Origin: Rhyacophila brunnea
Taxonomy: Eukaryota > Arthropoda > Insecta > Trichoptera > Rhyacophilidae
Reading direction: 5' to 3'
Assembly: GCA_022495005.1 (NCBI GenBank)
Contig: JAGYXB010000815.1
Coordinates: 744,001 to 808,000, forward strand
DNA length: 64,000 nt
Under the pieces are notes generated by a model, which worked only from the letters and a program-made list of their open reading frames with translations, was not told where the DNA came from and ran no database searches. Position 1 is the stretch's first letter. Each line of letters opens with the position of its first letter. Made by a program: the position numbers and the translations under genes. Of the stretch, positions 34,576 through 45,595 are shown piece after piece.

Positions 34576-36448
34576 TCTCTATATATATAAAAATCTCGTG
34601 TCACGATGTTTGTGGTCGAACTCCTCCGAAATGGCTCGACCGATTTTTATGAATTTTTTTATGTATATTTGTTAGGTATGAGAATAGGTCAACAAGTATA
34701 TTTCATACCGCTAGGTGATTAGGGTATCTCTATCCAGAAAAATTTTCTTTTATTTTTTTGACAATTTTTTTTTTGTATTTTTTTTATTATTTGGCATAAA
34801 AAAATACCTATAACCTCAAATTTTCACTTTCGAACCCCCATTCTCCCATTTTTTATTCGCGATTTTATTAATTTTGTATGAACAAATTTAACCGTCGTTC
34901 GTATTTCAAACAGAACGAAATTATTTATGTTGTTGAATGACAGATGGCACTACGTCCGAGAAGAATTCAAGAGAAGCGTCGCGTCATTTTGACATTTCAT
35001 TCGGCAAATCACAACGCAGTGCGTGCAAAATTTTGTACGATTTATTTTAATTTATCTATTTTTATGTGCGTGTATTACAGTGCACAATGCCAGCAAGACG
35101 CAAGGGGGGCCATTTGGGCCGTCGAACGAATAAAGCAACAAACATGCGAAATAGTAGAGTAGAAAGAACAGACGAACAAATCCAACAAGATAACAAAAAC
35201 GTGCGTGTAAGCATGTCGCAATTGCGTGCATCTCAATCACAAGAGGCACGAGCTGAACGAAATCAACAACGACAATTGGAACGGAGCCAAGCGCGCCGGT
35301 TCGTAGTTAACACACGCAGAGCAAATGACCGACAACGCCAACAAGTACATCGAACATTTACATCCGCTTCGTTCCTTCGTCTCGCATTCGAGTACGATCC
35401 AGATATTGAATATTCCGCTCATCCGAAAGTCCTGATTGGTGCTATGGACAAAGAATGTCCCCATTGTCATGCGCTCAAATTCAAACATGAGTCAGCCGGG
35501 ATGTGTTGCGCATCAGGAAAAGTGCAACTACCAGAAATTGAGATACCACCAGAACCATTGAACAGCTTGCTCATTGGCACGGTTCCAGATTCAAACCTGT
35601 TCCTGAAGTCCATTCGCACATTCAATTCATGCTTCCAAATGACTTCGTCCGGAGCAACAGAAATAGTTCACAATACTGCGGCAAATGGTCAACAATTCCA
35701 TTCTACGTTCAAAATCAAAGGTCAAGTATACCACAAAGTAGGCTCATTGCTGCTAATGCCAAACGAACCACATACATTTTTACAAATCTACTTCATGGGC
35801 GCGGCGGTGAGGACATCAATCATGTGGATACACGTTGCGGCTACAATAGCCTCAATTCGCCTAATGCCAGGCGCATCGTCGGCGAACTGGACGCCCTGTT
35901 GAATGAGCACAATGAATTATTGAAATTCTTCAAAGCACACATGCACGAATTGCAAAGTGACAATCACGCTATTGTCATCAATCCTGATAAAACACCAGCT
36001 GGAGAGCACGTGCGTCGATTCAATGCACTGTTGTTGACGACTTTGCTGGAATCATGATTGGCGACCGCACATCGACGCGAGAAATCGTGATTCGAAGAAG
36101 AAACAATAATCTGGAGTTCATCGCTGACACACACCGTTCATACGACGCTCTCCAATATCCGCTAATTTTCTGGAAGGGACAAGACGGATATTGCATAAAC
36201 ATTAAACAACAAGATCCTGTGACAGGTAATTCATTCATTATGAACATCATTACTCATTTTGAATTGAGAAAATGAATGGTTGATGTTTTTTGTTTTTATC
36301 GGCGGTCATCGTCTACAGTGCTCTATTCCTCTTTCTGTCATAGATCCCATCCCCACACTTACGATACATTCGTTACTTTTTATTTAACAACCAAAATATT
36401 CACTAGAAATAATTTATATGGCAGAACAACGTTTGCCTGGTCAGCTAG
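34576..36448 (+). mobile_element. Second Helitron family, 1.87 kb, with broken gene
   Basis: Starts TCTCTATATATATAAAAATC after an A and ends GGTCAGCTAG before a T, with a GGCAG..TGCC hairpin just upstream of the end. The 5' words (AATCTCGTGTCACGATG, CTCCGAAATGGCTCGACCG) are the common 5' end of insect Helitrons. It keeps only the N-terminal part of a Helitron protein gene (35087-36275), so it is an internally deleted derivative. It is inserted in unit 5 (minus strand). Confidence 0.9.
35087..36275 (+). pseudogene. Helitron Rep/helicase protein, N-terminal remnant with frameshifts
   Basis: Starts MPARRKGGHLGRR, followed by an Arg/Gln/Glu-rich stretch, the CPHCHALKFKHESAGMCC zinc-finger-like motif, PEPLNSLLIGTVPDSNLF, RTFNSCFQMTSSGA, and FKIKGQVYHKVGSLLLMPNE. 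A frameshift near 35800 moves the frame to YNSLNSPNARRIVGELDALL and HAIVINPDKTPAGEHVRRFN. A second shift near 36035-36055 leads to MIGDRTSTREIVIRRR, LEFIADTHRSYDALQYPLIF and GQDGYCINIKQ. This is the conserved region preceding the Helitron Rep (HUH) domain. The HUH nuclease and the SF1 helicase are absent, so it is non-functional. Confidence 0.9.
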
Positions 36449-37689
36449 TAACATATATAAACATCATTAATTTTTAATTACCTACTTGCATTAAACGTCA
36501 CATCAATTTCATTTACCTGCCTAAATGTAAAAATAATACAATTATTACTGAATCACGATAACTACCTACCTATTTTATATGAAAGTATGTGATACTTCGA
36601 CGTTCATCTGACAATATTATCTATCTGACATTTATAATCAATTTTCAGGGGGTTCAAAAAAACTGTTTTTGTCGGTATCAGTATTATTTTTATTTTTCAT
36701 GTGAAATGATTTAATATTAGTACTAAAACAGTAATTTAAAGATGTATGGAAATTGCAATGTCGTAATAAAATAAATCAAGCAGATAGATAATATTTCTTT
36801 TTAGTTTCTAGACACTTCGAAGCAGATAGACACCATTTTCCACGTCAAATTTGAGCATTTTAGGATTTTTTCATAGAACAATAATATTTCCATTCGATCC
36901 GTCACCATTTTGTTCAAAATACACCAATAACCTGGAATTCACCAAAACTGCAGACATAATACTATTGTCAGATCACCGTCGACTTACTATAATATTGAGA
37001 AGAGCGTAATATGTTCCTATATAATGTAGTTTCTTATTTATTAAGTCTGAAAATATTCAATTTATTGATAGAAGTATTAAAATTATGTTCATCTTACAAT
37101 AAATGTCTTGATTGAAATTTAATTAAATTTATGGGTGCTAATAGAAATCTCACATTTTTTCGATTATTCCTGCAAATTCTAAATTTGAATTCTGACACGT
37201 CAAATGAACTTGTTTTAGGTGGCTCGCGAAAGAAAACAAAAGACACTCATTAGTCTATTAGTTTGACAGATAAAAAGCAGTGACATGGTTTTAGATTATA
37301 TTTTCGTATTAATTAGTGAGGAAATATTCATTTATTTCTTGTCAAAACTGGTAGCACGCCAATGTCCCGCTTACAGATTTGAATAGTTTTGTGGAATATT
37401 AATTAAGATTTCTGAAATTTCGTTTATATAGAAAGAATTAAGCGACATTAAAATCGATTTGCAGTAGACGAAAGGCAAGATGCGAAAATGTATGGTGACG
37501 GATATAAAACGCGATTTAAAAATGATATTATCTGTGATTGTGTCGAGTTTTATCAGATTGTGCCGGATTCAAAGTAGTTTCGGGACTCCAAAAATGTAAG
37601 TGAATTCCATTAATAATAAACAAAATGGTATTTAAATAAAAAATATGGTGAGTTTTCCAAAATCTCTCAGGATAATAATATATAGGAGA
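36449..37689 (-). mobile_element. Helitron unit 5, 5' part
   Basis: On the minus strand it starts TCTCCTATATATTATTATCC at 37689, directly after the (mutated) GTAG end of unit 4, and runs to the second Helitron. Blocks match the heads of units 1-3 (for example TTGACAGATAAAAAGCAGTG on the plus strand near 37262) and the unit-3-only segment (ATTTTAATACTTCTATCAAT). Confidence 0.75.
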
Positions 37690-38439
37690 CTACCTGAGCC
37701 AGCTGGCGGTCGCCAGTCTATCTCGCTAGGTCTTGCAGACGGCTTGGCGGTGTTGGATTTTAATATAATTGTGAATTATGCATAGATGGCGCCATAGTTT
37801 TCCCTTCGGGATGGGTTTTTTATTCACGTCAGATAGTTTGACATTTCGCTGATTTGTCATTTTTACGATTTTCAAATCGTCGCTGCCAATATAAATTTGT
37901 ATTCATATGCGTAGTCTATTCAGGAGTCTGGCCTTCAGAATATCGTCTAACACCGCCTTAGGCTGCTATGCCTATCAGAAAACCTGGCAATCACCGTTTC
38001 TTACCACTGACATTTTAATTTTAATACAATATATGTGTAGGTATGTGCAGTTAAATATGATAAATAATTATACATCTAAATCATTCGAATATAAAGCAAT
38101 ATAGTATTATGTGATTATCATAAATAGCGATCCAATATAACGTGATATTAATCTCCTTCGGGTTCCATTGAGATAATAGAAGGTTAGCAGTGTAAAAAAT
38201 AAATTTAAACATTATTTTGTTTCATTGTCCATAAAAAATAAATGCTTGCAGCCATAGAATAATGTTTAAAAAATCAAAATTTGAATTAAAAATTAACCTT
38301 AAACAATATAGTTTCCCGGTGTGGGATATTCATATCGAGACATATAATGAAGCAATACATATTATATCTGAGAGGAATAGAACAATTCTGATAAGAATAT
38401 GAATTTATAACACCTAAAGATGTGGAATCAGCTTAAAGA

Positions 38440-39078
38440 GGCCTTCATCCAGCAGTGGTTTGATGCAGGTTGATGACGATATAAATGGGTAGGTACATAA
38501 AATCACAAATTTAAAAAAATATATAGCAGTTTATATGACCAAGAAGAGTAGAATTAGGTTGGGATAACCTTCATCCAGCAGTGGATTGATCTTGGTTGAT
38601 GATGACAATGACGATATTATGAATGGGTAAATATAATATCAGCAATTTTGATAAACATAGCAATTCATATGACCGACAGAAATTCAAACAACTTAGAGAG
38701 GCCTTCATCCACCGGTGGATTGATTCAGGGTCGTGATGATAATGGCAATATAAATAGATATAATATCACCAATTTTGATACATACAGCAATTCAAATGAC
38801 ATAAAGGAGTAGAATCAGGCTAGGGAGGCCTTTATCCAGCAGTGGATTGGTTCAGGTCGATGATGATAAGGACGATAGAAATAGGTATAATATCACAAAT
38901 TCGTTAAACCTATAGTAGTAGAATCAGGTAGCGGAACCCTTCATCCAGCAGTGGATTGATTGTGGTTGATGATGGTGACGATATGAATATGTCGATAAAT
39001 ATAATATCACCGATTTTGATAAATACAGCAATTCATATGACAGAAAGGAGTATAATCAGGCTATGGGAGGCCTTTATC
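38440..39078 (-). repeat. Minisatellite of RTE-tail monomers in unit 4, distal part
   Basis: Inverse monomers with GGCCTTCATCCAGCAGTGG and AT-rich spacers, about six copies including one CCACCGGTGG variant. The array is cut at CCTTTATC by the hAT composite and resumes at 42474. Confidence 0.85.
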
Positions 39079-39314
39079 CAGGGCTCGAAATGGACCGGAA
39101 TGCACCGGAGCGCCGTTCCGGGTCGTAAAATCAGCAACATTGTCGTTCCGTCTCATGGAAAAAATAATTTTACCATTTGAGCTAGAATGGCCATAATATA
39201 ACAAAAAATCACACACTCATTTTTTATAAAACACATAAAATTAGATAACTATGTCAATACTTTCATAAAATTACCGAGCGCTCCGGTTCGTGAAATTCTC
39301 CATTTCGAGTGCTG
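39079..39314 (+). mobile_element. hAT MITE, left end of the composite
   Basis: 236 bp, from CAGGGCTCGAAATGGACC to the inverse of CAGCACTCGAAATGG. Left flank CCTTTATC, right flank TAAATCTT, so it has no duplication of its own. Confidence 0.85.
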
Positions 39315-39564
39315 TAAATCTTGAATGATATCAAAACTAATATTAATAGAAAGGTAAATAGCCGAAAATTTTTACTTGTGGAAATACATAGTTATAATAC
39401 CTGTCATTCGTAATTTTATTAGTTTAATTTAATTGGTATTTCCTTCTATCTATAGCGATAGCTTTAAATTTCCGAAAGACCAAATTTAAATATAGAACAT
39501 ATTTTGAAACAAATGAAATGATTTGTCTTGTCAGACCAATGAATTGATTATAATACAAAAATGC

Positions 39565-39985
39565 TCATATTACCACGTTTTTATTAGTTCGTATTCTTGT
39601 TTGTTCAAGATTTGTATTGGATGATTGAAGATTTTTAACTAACTTCCCGACTAGCTAGACATTTGAAACTTTTAGAATATATCAGAACACGACGACAATG
39701 TATTCTTTTAATATAGTTAGCCATTTTTAAGCAGAATTGAATTCATTTTCAGTTAATTCACTTTGTATGGAAAGTTATTATTGTTGGTTGCTAAGGGGTC
39801 TTAGCAACTAAATTATTATTATATACATGCCTTACTATGGAAATCAATATGAAATGTCAAAATGACATTTCTGTATTCTATAATATTTATTCAGTATTTC
39901 TATCAAGTACAATAAAAAGTTTTTATTAATACATAGAATTGTCAAGTTTATATGATTCAACATTTAATCTGTAAGTTTAATTGGT
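39565..39985 (+). repeat. Dispersed repeat family 'GTTGCTAAGG', copy C
   Basis: Contains CTAGCTAGACATTTGAAAC, CAGAACACGA, GAATTCATTTTCAGTTAATTC and the near palindrome GTTGCTAAGGGGTCTTAGCA. Matches copy B for the whole length and copy A (inverse) on both sides of its deletion. Confidence 0.55.
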
Positions 39986-40179
39986 ACCTACTGACTTCTA
40001 TACAGGTACATATTCGTTAACACCTGTTATTGTGCACTTCAAATAATTGTTATCACGCTACGCACAATTTTGTTATAAAGGTGTTTTTTAGAGGTATAGA
40101 ACTTTGAAATGGAATAAAACAAAGATGACTTTTTATATTGACATGAAATTTACTTTATTCGAAAGATGCTCTTCTGGCA

Positions 40180-40892
40180 TTATAATTTAAATATGACTTC
40201 TGGCATATGACCGCCACGGCTGGCTCGGACGTAGTCTAATCTGGAGGTCCAATTTTCGATGACTTTTTCCAACATTTGTGGCCGTATATCGGCAATAACG
40301 CGGCGAATGTTGTCCTCCAAGTGGTCAATCGTTTCGGACTTATCGGCGTAGACTAGCGACTTCACATATCCCCACAGAAAATAGTCAAGCGGCGTTAAAT
40401 TGCACGATCTTGGAGGCCAATTCACGGGTCTGAAACGTGAAACTATGCGGTTACCAAACGTTTCCTTCAATAAATCAATTGTGGCACGAGCTGTGTGACA
40501 TGTTGCGCCGTCTTGTTGAAACCACAGCTCCTGCACATCATGGTTGTTCAATTGATGAACGAAAAAGTCAGTAATCATGGCTCTATAGCGGTCACCATTG
40601 ACTGTAACGTTCTGGCCAGCATCGTTTTTAAAGAAGTACGGACCAATTATTCCACCAGCCCATAAAGCACACCAAACAGTCAATTTTTCTGGATGTAACG
40701 GTGTCTCAACATACACCTGAGGATTATTATCACTCCAAATACGGCAGTTTTGTTTATTGACGTATTCATTCAACCAAAAGTGAGCTTCATCGCTAAGCAA
40801 AATTTGCTTATGAAAATCGGGATCAACGGCAATCTTGTTTTAAAATAAATTTTCACAATTTGGAAGCGTTGTTCAGGCGTCAGTCTATTCAT
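40180..40892 (-). pseudogene. mariner transposase (DD41D), N-terminal domain deleted
   Basis: The minus strand starts MNRLTPEQRFQIVKIYF at 40892, then jumps to KIAVDPDFHKQILLSDEAHF. About 130 residues of the helix-turn-helix DNA-binding region are lost, with a frameshift at the join. From 40800 on the catalytic domain is open to the stop. It has LSDEAHFW (first D), WFQQDGATCHTAR (second D), and CNLTPLDYFLWGYVKS (third D), 41 residues after the second. That spacing marks the rosa-type DD41D mariners. N replaces the usual D in CDLTPLD, outside the catalytic triad. With no DNA-binding domain it should be inactive. Confidence 0.92.
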
Positions 40893-40993
40893 GTTGAAAT
40901 GCCAAACCAAACTAAACATAAATCACTTAACAGCTGACAAAATGGCCGCTAATTAAAAAAGTGCTGCCAGCTTAAAGTTCTAATTGTTCTAAT

Positions 40994-41578
40994 CAGTGGC
41001 GAAGGGTGGAGGTAGGCTGTTAAGATCCGCCATAAACAGTGCACATTAAACTTTTTCAGACATAGATATTTGTTTTTGTTGAAATAAGACTATAATTTAC
41101 AGATAATGTTGGTTAGTTTTTAAAATTCAATTAAACCCTGAGAAACCAAGCCAAAATAGATAATAGTCAAAAAATACATGTATATCTATAAAATATCTAA
41201 AATTATGCAATTAAATCATACATAACTTTGAATATTTTATAAATAGAATAATATTTTATATATATTATAGTTTGGTTTAGGCAGGGCTTAATGAATTTAA
41301 AAAAAATAACCAACAAATATGTGCAATATGTATTTTTAATCCAACGAAAACAAATAACTATGAATGAAAAAGTGTGCACAATTTTGTCGTATTGCCCAAA
41401 TTAGACCAAAACTATTATGGTTTCGTTTAGGCAGGGTTTAGTTGATTTTTAAAAACTAACTAACACCATCTGTAAATTGTAGTCTTAGTTCAATAAAAAC
41501 AAATACATATGACTAAAAAAGTTTAGTGTACACTATTTATAGCGAATCTTAACAGCCTACCTCCGCCCTTCGCCACTG
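40994..41578. mobile_element. hAT MITE with long inverted arms, inside the mariner
   Basis: Begins CAGTGGCGAAGGGTGGAGG and ends with its inverse. The arms stay complementary for over 100 bp, through a GTTGGTTAGTTTTTAAAA-type word. The flanks share GTTCTA but not a perfect 8-bp duplication (GTTCTAAT versus AGTTCTAT). Related arms are captured in the Helitron units. Confidence 0.8.
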
Positions 41579-42122
41579 AGTTCTATACCTCTAAAAAAAC
41601 ACCCGTTATTACTAAAACTAGACTAAATGTGTAGTTATGTTGCATTTCAATATTTTTTCTCATTTATATCTGTTGACTTAAATTACTTAAACAAGTTTTT
41701 CTTTGATCTTGGTTGATGTATTCCTTTGATATCGAATTTTCCAGGCCAATGCGAGATATCAAAGGCATTCAGGAAGTTGTTTGTACATCGGCCGGATGCG
41801 TAGATTTCATTTACTTTGATTGAGTTCTACTTCTGCCTTCTACCTTCTGCCTAGACGAGATAATGTTGTTGAAAGTGTCATAACATCATGACGTTTCGTT
41901 ACCTTGCGTATTTTTGATCGCGAGGTACACATGCGAAAAGCCAACCAAGTAAATCACCCTTCCTGCAATTCAAAATTGAACATCATTGTCATTATATTAT
42001 AGTATAATGTTTGAGACTTCCACGGTTGTTAATGGAGATTGTTTCACTATTATAATGTGATATTATTTCATATTATCTAATTATTCTAATGCAAATAAAA
42101 AAAATGAACAATTAATTATTTG

Positions 42123-42473
42123 CAGGGCTCGAAATGGACCGGAACGCACCGCAGCGCCGTTCCGGTTCGTAAAATCAGCAAAATTATCGCTCCGTCTCGT
42201 GGACATATTAATTTGACAGTGAACTAGATTTGCCATTTAACGTAAAAATCCAAAAGTTTGTCCACACTGGTAACCTCATTCAATTTACGATAATTATCAA
42301 AATTTGTTTGACTTTTTTGAATTGAAATTTAATGAGGTTGCCAGCAACTTTTTGCCAATGTGGGCACGGCATAACACACTTATTTTTATAAAATACACAA
42401 GCAATTAGTATGTTAAACATTTTCATTACATATTGACCGCTCCGGTTCGTAAAATATTCCATTTTGAGCGCTG
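42123..42473 (+). mobile_element. hAT MITE, right end of the composite, with a small nested palindrome
   Basis: 351 bp, from CAGGGCTCGAAATGGACC to the inverse of CAGCGCTCAAAATGG. Left flank ATTATTTG, right flank CCTTTATC. It is ~110 bp longer than its relatives because of an inverted-repeat insertion at about 42245-42370, whose arms contain CCACACTGG..AACCTCATT and the inverse, AATGAGGTTGCCAGCAACTT. Confidence 0.85.
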
Positions 42474-42805
42474 CCTTTATCCAGCAGTGGATTGGTTCAG
42501 GTCGATGATGATAAGGATGATAGAAATAGGTATAATATCACAAATTCGTTAAACCGATAGTCGTAGAATCACGTTGCGGAACCCTTCGTCCAGCAGTGGA
42601 TTGATGATGATGATGAAATTCAAGACTATCAAGAATACAATCAACGTAGAGAGGCCGTCATCCAGCAGTGGATTTATTAAGGCTCGTGATAAAAATGGCA
42701 TTATAAATATAGATAGTATAATATCACTGATTTTCATGTGTAAGTAAGGAGTAGAATAAGGCTGAGGAGGCTTTCATCCAGCAGTGGATAGGTCCAGATT
42801 GATGA
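42474..42805 (-). repeat. Minisatellite of RTE-tail monomers in unit 4, proximal part
   Basis: Continuation of the array after the composite, about four monomers in inverse orientation. The open frame at 42549-42737 is a shadow of it. Confidence 0.82.
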
Positions 42806-43612
42806 TGATAAGGATGGCTAAAATAGGTAGATATTATACAATATCACAAATTTTGTCAACTATAACAATTCGTATTAATTTATTTCATTGTTTGCAATGG
42901 CAACTTGATATGACTATATCTATGGAAATTAGTAGCCTAGGTAATTATTCAATAAAAAATAGTGCGTAAACAGCCACAAAGAAGTATTTAAAAAAAATCA
43001 AATTTGTTATTAATTAATAGAAAACTCATCTTGATTGATATTGATTATTTAACATGCTAATAGAAATGTCACATTTTTTCGATTAATTCTGCAAATTCTA
43101 AATTTGAATTCTGACACGTCAAATGAACTTGTTTTACGAAAGAAAACAAATGACAATCATTAGTCTATAAGTTTGACAGATAAAAAGCAGTGACATGGTT
43201 TTAGATTATATTTTCGTAGTAATTAGTGAGGAAAGATGTATTTATTTCTAGTAAAAACTCAATAGTGCGCCAATGTGCTACTTACAGATTTGAATAGATT
43301 TGTGGAATATTAATTCTGATTTCTGAAATTTCGATTATACAGAAAGTATTAAGCGACATTATAATCAATTTGCGGTAGATAGACAGTAAAGTAGCGACGG
43401 TGACGATAGAATGGTGACGGATGTAAAACGCGATTTAAAAATGATTTTATCTGTGATTGTGTCGAGTTTTATCAGATTGTGCCCGATTCAAATGGAAGTA
43501 GATTCGGGACTCCAAAAATTGAAGTGAATTCCTTTAATAATCAACAAAGTGGTATTTAAATAAAAAGTTGACGTATTTTCCAAAATCTCTTAGAATAATA
43601 ATATATAGGAGA

Positions 43613-43755
43613 TTCTGAAATGTGTTCAATTCAATCGGTAGATGAATCGGTAGCGCATATTTCGAAGTGAAGATGTAAAAATAACAATAAAATGTCGCTT
43701 AAATGAACTGTTAGTGCGTTTTCCAAAATCTCTTAGGATACTAATATATAGGAGA
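43613..43755 (-). mobile_element. Remnant 5' end of another Helitron copy
   Basis: On the minus strand TCTCCTATATATTAGTATCC starts at 43755 after an A, followed by AAGAGATTTTGGAAAACGCA. Similarity to the unit heads is lost within ~60 bp, before unit 4 begins at 43612. It is a short or deleted copy upstream of unit 4. Confidence 0.55.
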
Positions 43756-44286
43756 TTATACTAGTAGCCGTGGGTTCCTTAAAAAATCAACCCCTTCTTG
43801 AATGCAGTTCTATTATTAAACTCCACGAAAGATCGCCCCAGTGGTTGCTAGCCTCATAACAAGAAATGGCCAAACGCTCAGCTGTTTCAGAAATAACCTG
43901 TACATTTTCAAAATGGTATATTCTCGATTCTACATAGTTTAGCTTCGTACTTACCACTCAACAAGAATGTCCCCCCGTAACCAATCGCAAAATTTTTTTG
44001 TTTTTGATTTTTTGAATGAACAAATTTAAAAAAAAATGATAGTAGGTACTAAGTCGTCTACTTTTCTCAGCAAACAAATAAAACATACGGTACAATTATA
44101 ACTTTGCTTAGGCTGTAACATGGATTTGAATTATTTATTCGACCCAAATTTAACATCAGCTGGCTAAATTCTCAAATGTCTTGACTAGATAGAATATACT
44201 CATATTTAATTTTGATGAATTTAACGATCATTACCAACCTACCAGTAAATAGTTGTCCATGATTATTATTTATTATTGTATTAATG
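43756..44286. other. No gene seen
   Basis: Intronic sequence without recognisable features. Confidence 0.5.
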
Positions 44287-44355
44287 CACACGGTAGCTGA
44301 GCGATGACATGTCCGCTATAATGTCGTGGGTTACGCGTTTGAATCCCGGGCCTGG
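44287..44355 (+). mobile_element. tRNA-derived SINE head
   Basis: An A-box-like TAGCTGAGCGATG and a B-box-like GTTTGAATCCCGG are spaced as in a tRNA gene, ending GGGCCTGGC and followed by an A-rich stretch. The anticodon arm is degenerate. This is the 5' head of a SINE, with no clear 3' end. Confidence 0.6.
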
Positions 44356-44419
44356 CAAAAAATGCATGATGTTTTTTTACAATATGGTAAGTATAGCGAG
44401 TCCGGAAATTTGTACGTAT

Positions 44420-44830
44420 GCGGTTCGCCGTATCACACTTTACTGTGAAATGTTGTATCAGAAATATATGGCTGTACGTATATTAAAGACCGTCCAACCA
44501 CTTTGGGTCGTATAGTACTTACCTACTGACATAAAATTCGTGTCTAAATAAAACACGGATCCTATCGGTTAATACTTTTAAATAATTTTTTGAAATGAAT
44601 TTTAATGAATGATTTTTAAAATGAAAATAATTTTCAGTTGATTTTGGCAAAATTCATGAATTCAAGAATGAAAACGTAACCTAACCTTACAAATAATCCA
44701 GTATATCGGCTATTTTAATTGAATTAATGTCCATATTAAATCTAATAAAATTGGAGACCGTATAGTATACGGTCGTCTCTTTCCGATAAGAAAGCTCACG
44801 GTGAACTATGCCACGGTGAAATATTGTAGG
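44420..44830. repeat. Dispersed repeat shared with ABCB intron 8, copy 1
   Basis: Words in the same order as 62865-63226: TTCGCCGTATCACACTT, GACCGTCCAAC, TTTGGGTCGTATAGTAC, an AATTGAATTAATGT block, and AAGAAAGCTCACGGTGAA at the right. The left edge GTATCACACTTTACYG and the inverse of the right edge are similar, suggesting a degenerate TIR element. Confidence 0.6.
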
Positions 44831-45595
44831 TACAGATGGTTTGAGTTGCCCCATCTCCACCCGCCATCTATATGCAGCCGCGGTTTGTGCACGGCCGCCT
44901 TCCATGACGCTATAAACGTGTCAGAATGAAAAGATTTTAGTGCCACACTTCCTTGTCCCGAAGTGATGCTGCACGGGACTGACATAGCAACCATGCACCT
45001 TAGTGCTTAAAGAAAGAGTTTTAGAAAATAAAAAGAACTTGACTTGCTCTGGTATCATTTATCTTTAATGACATGAACTAGTTACTGTCATCTGTACCCG
45101 TGTACTGAAACCCGATTTAGTTTAGTTTGTTTGGTGGCGAAGTGTGCGATGTGATTAAAAAATATATCGGTTTGAAAGGGCCGAGTGGGAAATCGCGTGC
45201 GGTGAGCGAGTTCACCTTCGGAGAAATAAGATTCGCCGGCTTCCGGTAGTTATGTTAAAAGTCCAGCTGGAGGTCAAGTTGAGATTCTTGCGGATTATCG
45301 ACCGCCACTGTAACATGCGAAAATTATACTCAACGAAAGTGAAAATATAATATTGGAGTAGGTACATACCAACAGTATAAATATTGGTGGAATAAAAATA
45401 TTATAATATACTTATATAACAATTAATATTTTTTATATATGGTACCGAAGACAGATCAGTTTCCTAAACTAGGTTTTGATTCCGTATAAACATAAATAAA
45501 ATTGAAAATGATTCACAATAATTAAACGATACGACTAAGTAAGGTGACACCAAAACATGCAAGAAATACGAAGCTCGCTAATTGTCGTCAGTCTT
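44831..45595. other. No gene; GC-richer patch 45120-45310
   Basis: The patch has many CG dinucleotides compared with its surroundings and ends CCGCCACTG, which resembles an inverse hAT terminus. A partner-like CAGTGGCGGCCGG starts at 45824, but they face away from each other, so they are not the two ends of one element. No exon recognised. Confidence 0.35.

Larger units (their letters stand above)
40080..41603 (-). mobile_element. mariner element (DD41D type), internally deleted and MITE-interrupted
   Basis: The terminal repeats are GGTGTTTTTTAGAGGTATAG at the left and the inverse of GGTGTTTTTTTAGAGGTATA at the right. Without the hAT MITE (40994-41578) it is about 0.94 kb, shorter than a complete ~1.3-kb mariner. 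The transposase gene is on the minus strand. A TA duplication could not be placed with certainty at both ends. Confidence 0.8.
39079..42473. mobile_element. Composite hAT transposon: two MITEs flanking 2.8 kb
   Basis: The outer left end is CAGGGCTCGAAATGG of MITE 39079-39314 and the outer right end is the inverse terminus of MITE 42123-42473. The outer flanks are a perfect 8-bp duplication, CCTTTATC (39071-39078 and 42474-42481), and together they restore a normal minisatellite monomer. The inner flanks do not match each other or the outer ones. The simplest reading is one insertion event of the whole 3.4-kb unit. The interior has a dispersed repeat, a mariner and unique DNA. Confidence 0.72.
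37690..43612 (-). mobile_element. Helitron unit 4 (minus strand), interrupted by a composite hAT insertion
   Basis: On the minus strand it begins TCTCCTATATATTATTATTC at 43612, preceded by A, and ends GGCTCAGGTAG at 37690, where CTAG has mutated to GTAG. It is directly followed by unit 5. It holds an RTE-tail minisatellite (38440-39078 and 42474-42805) cut by the 3.4-kb composite at 39079-42473. Without that insert it is ~2.5 kb, like units 1 and 2. Confidence 0.8.

Noticed and set aside
35052..35488. Minus-strand open frames across the Helitron gene
   Set aside because: Shadows of the plus-strand Helitron coding sequence.
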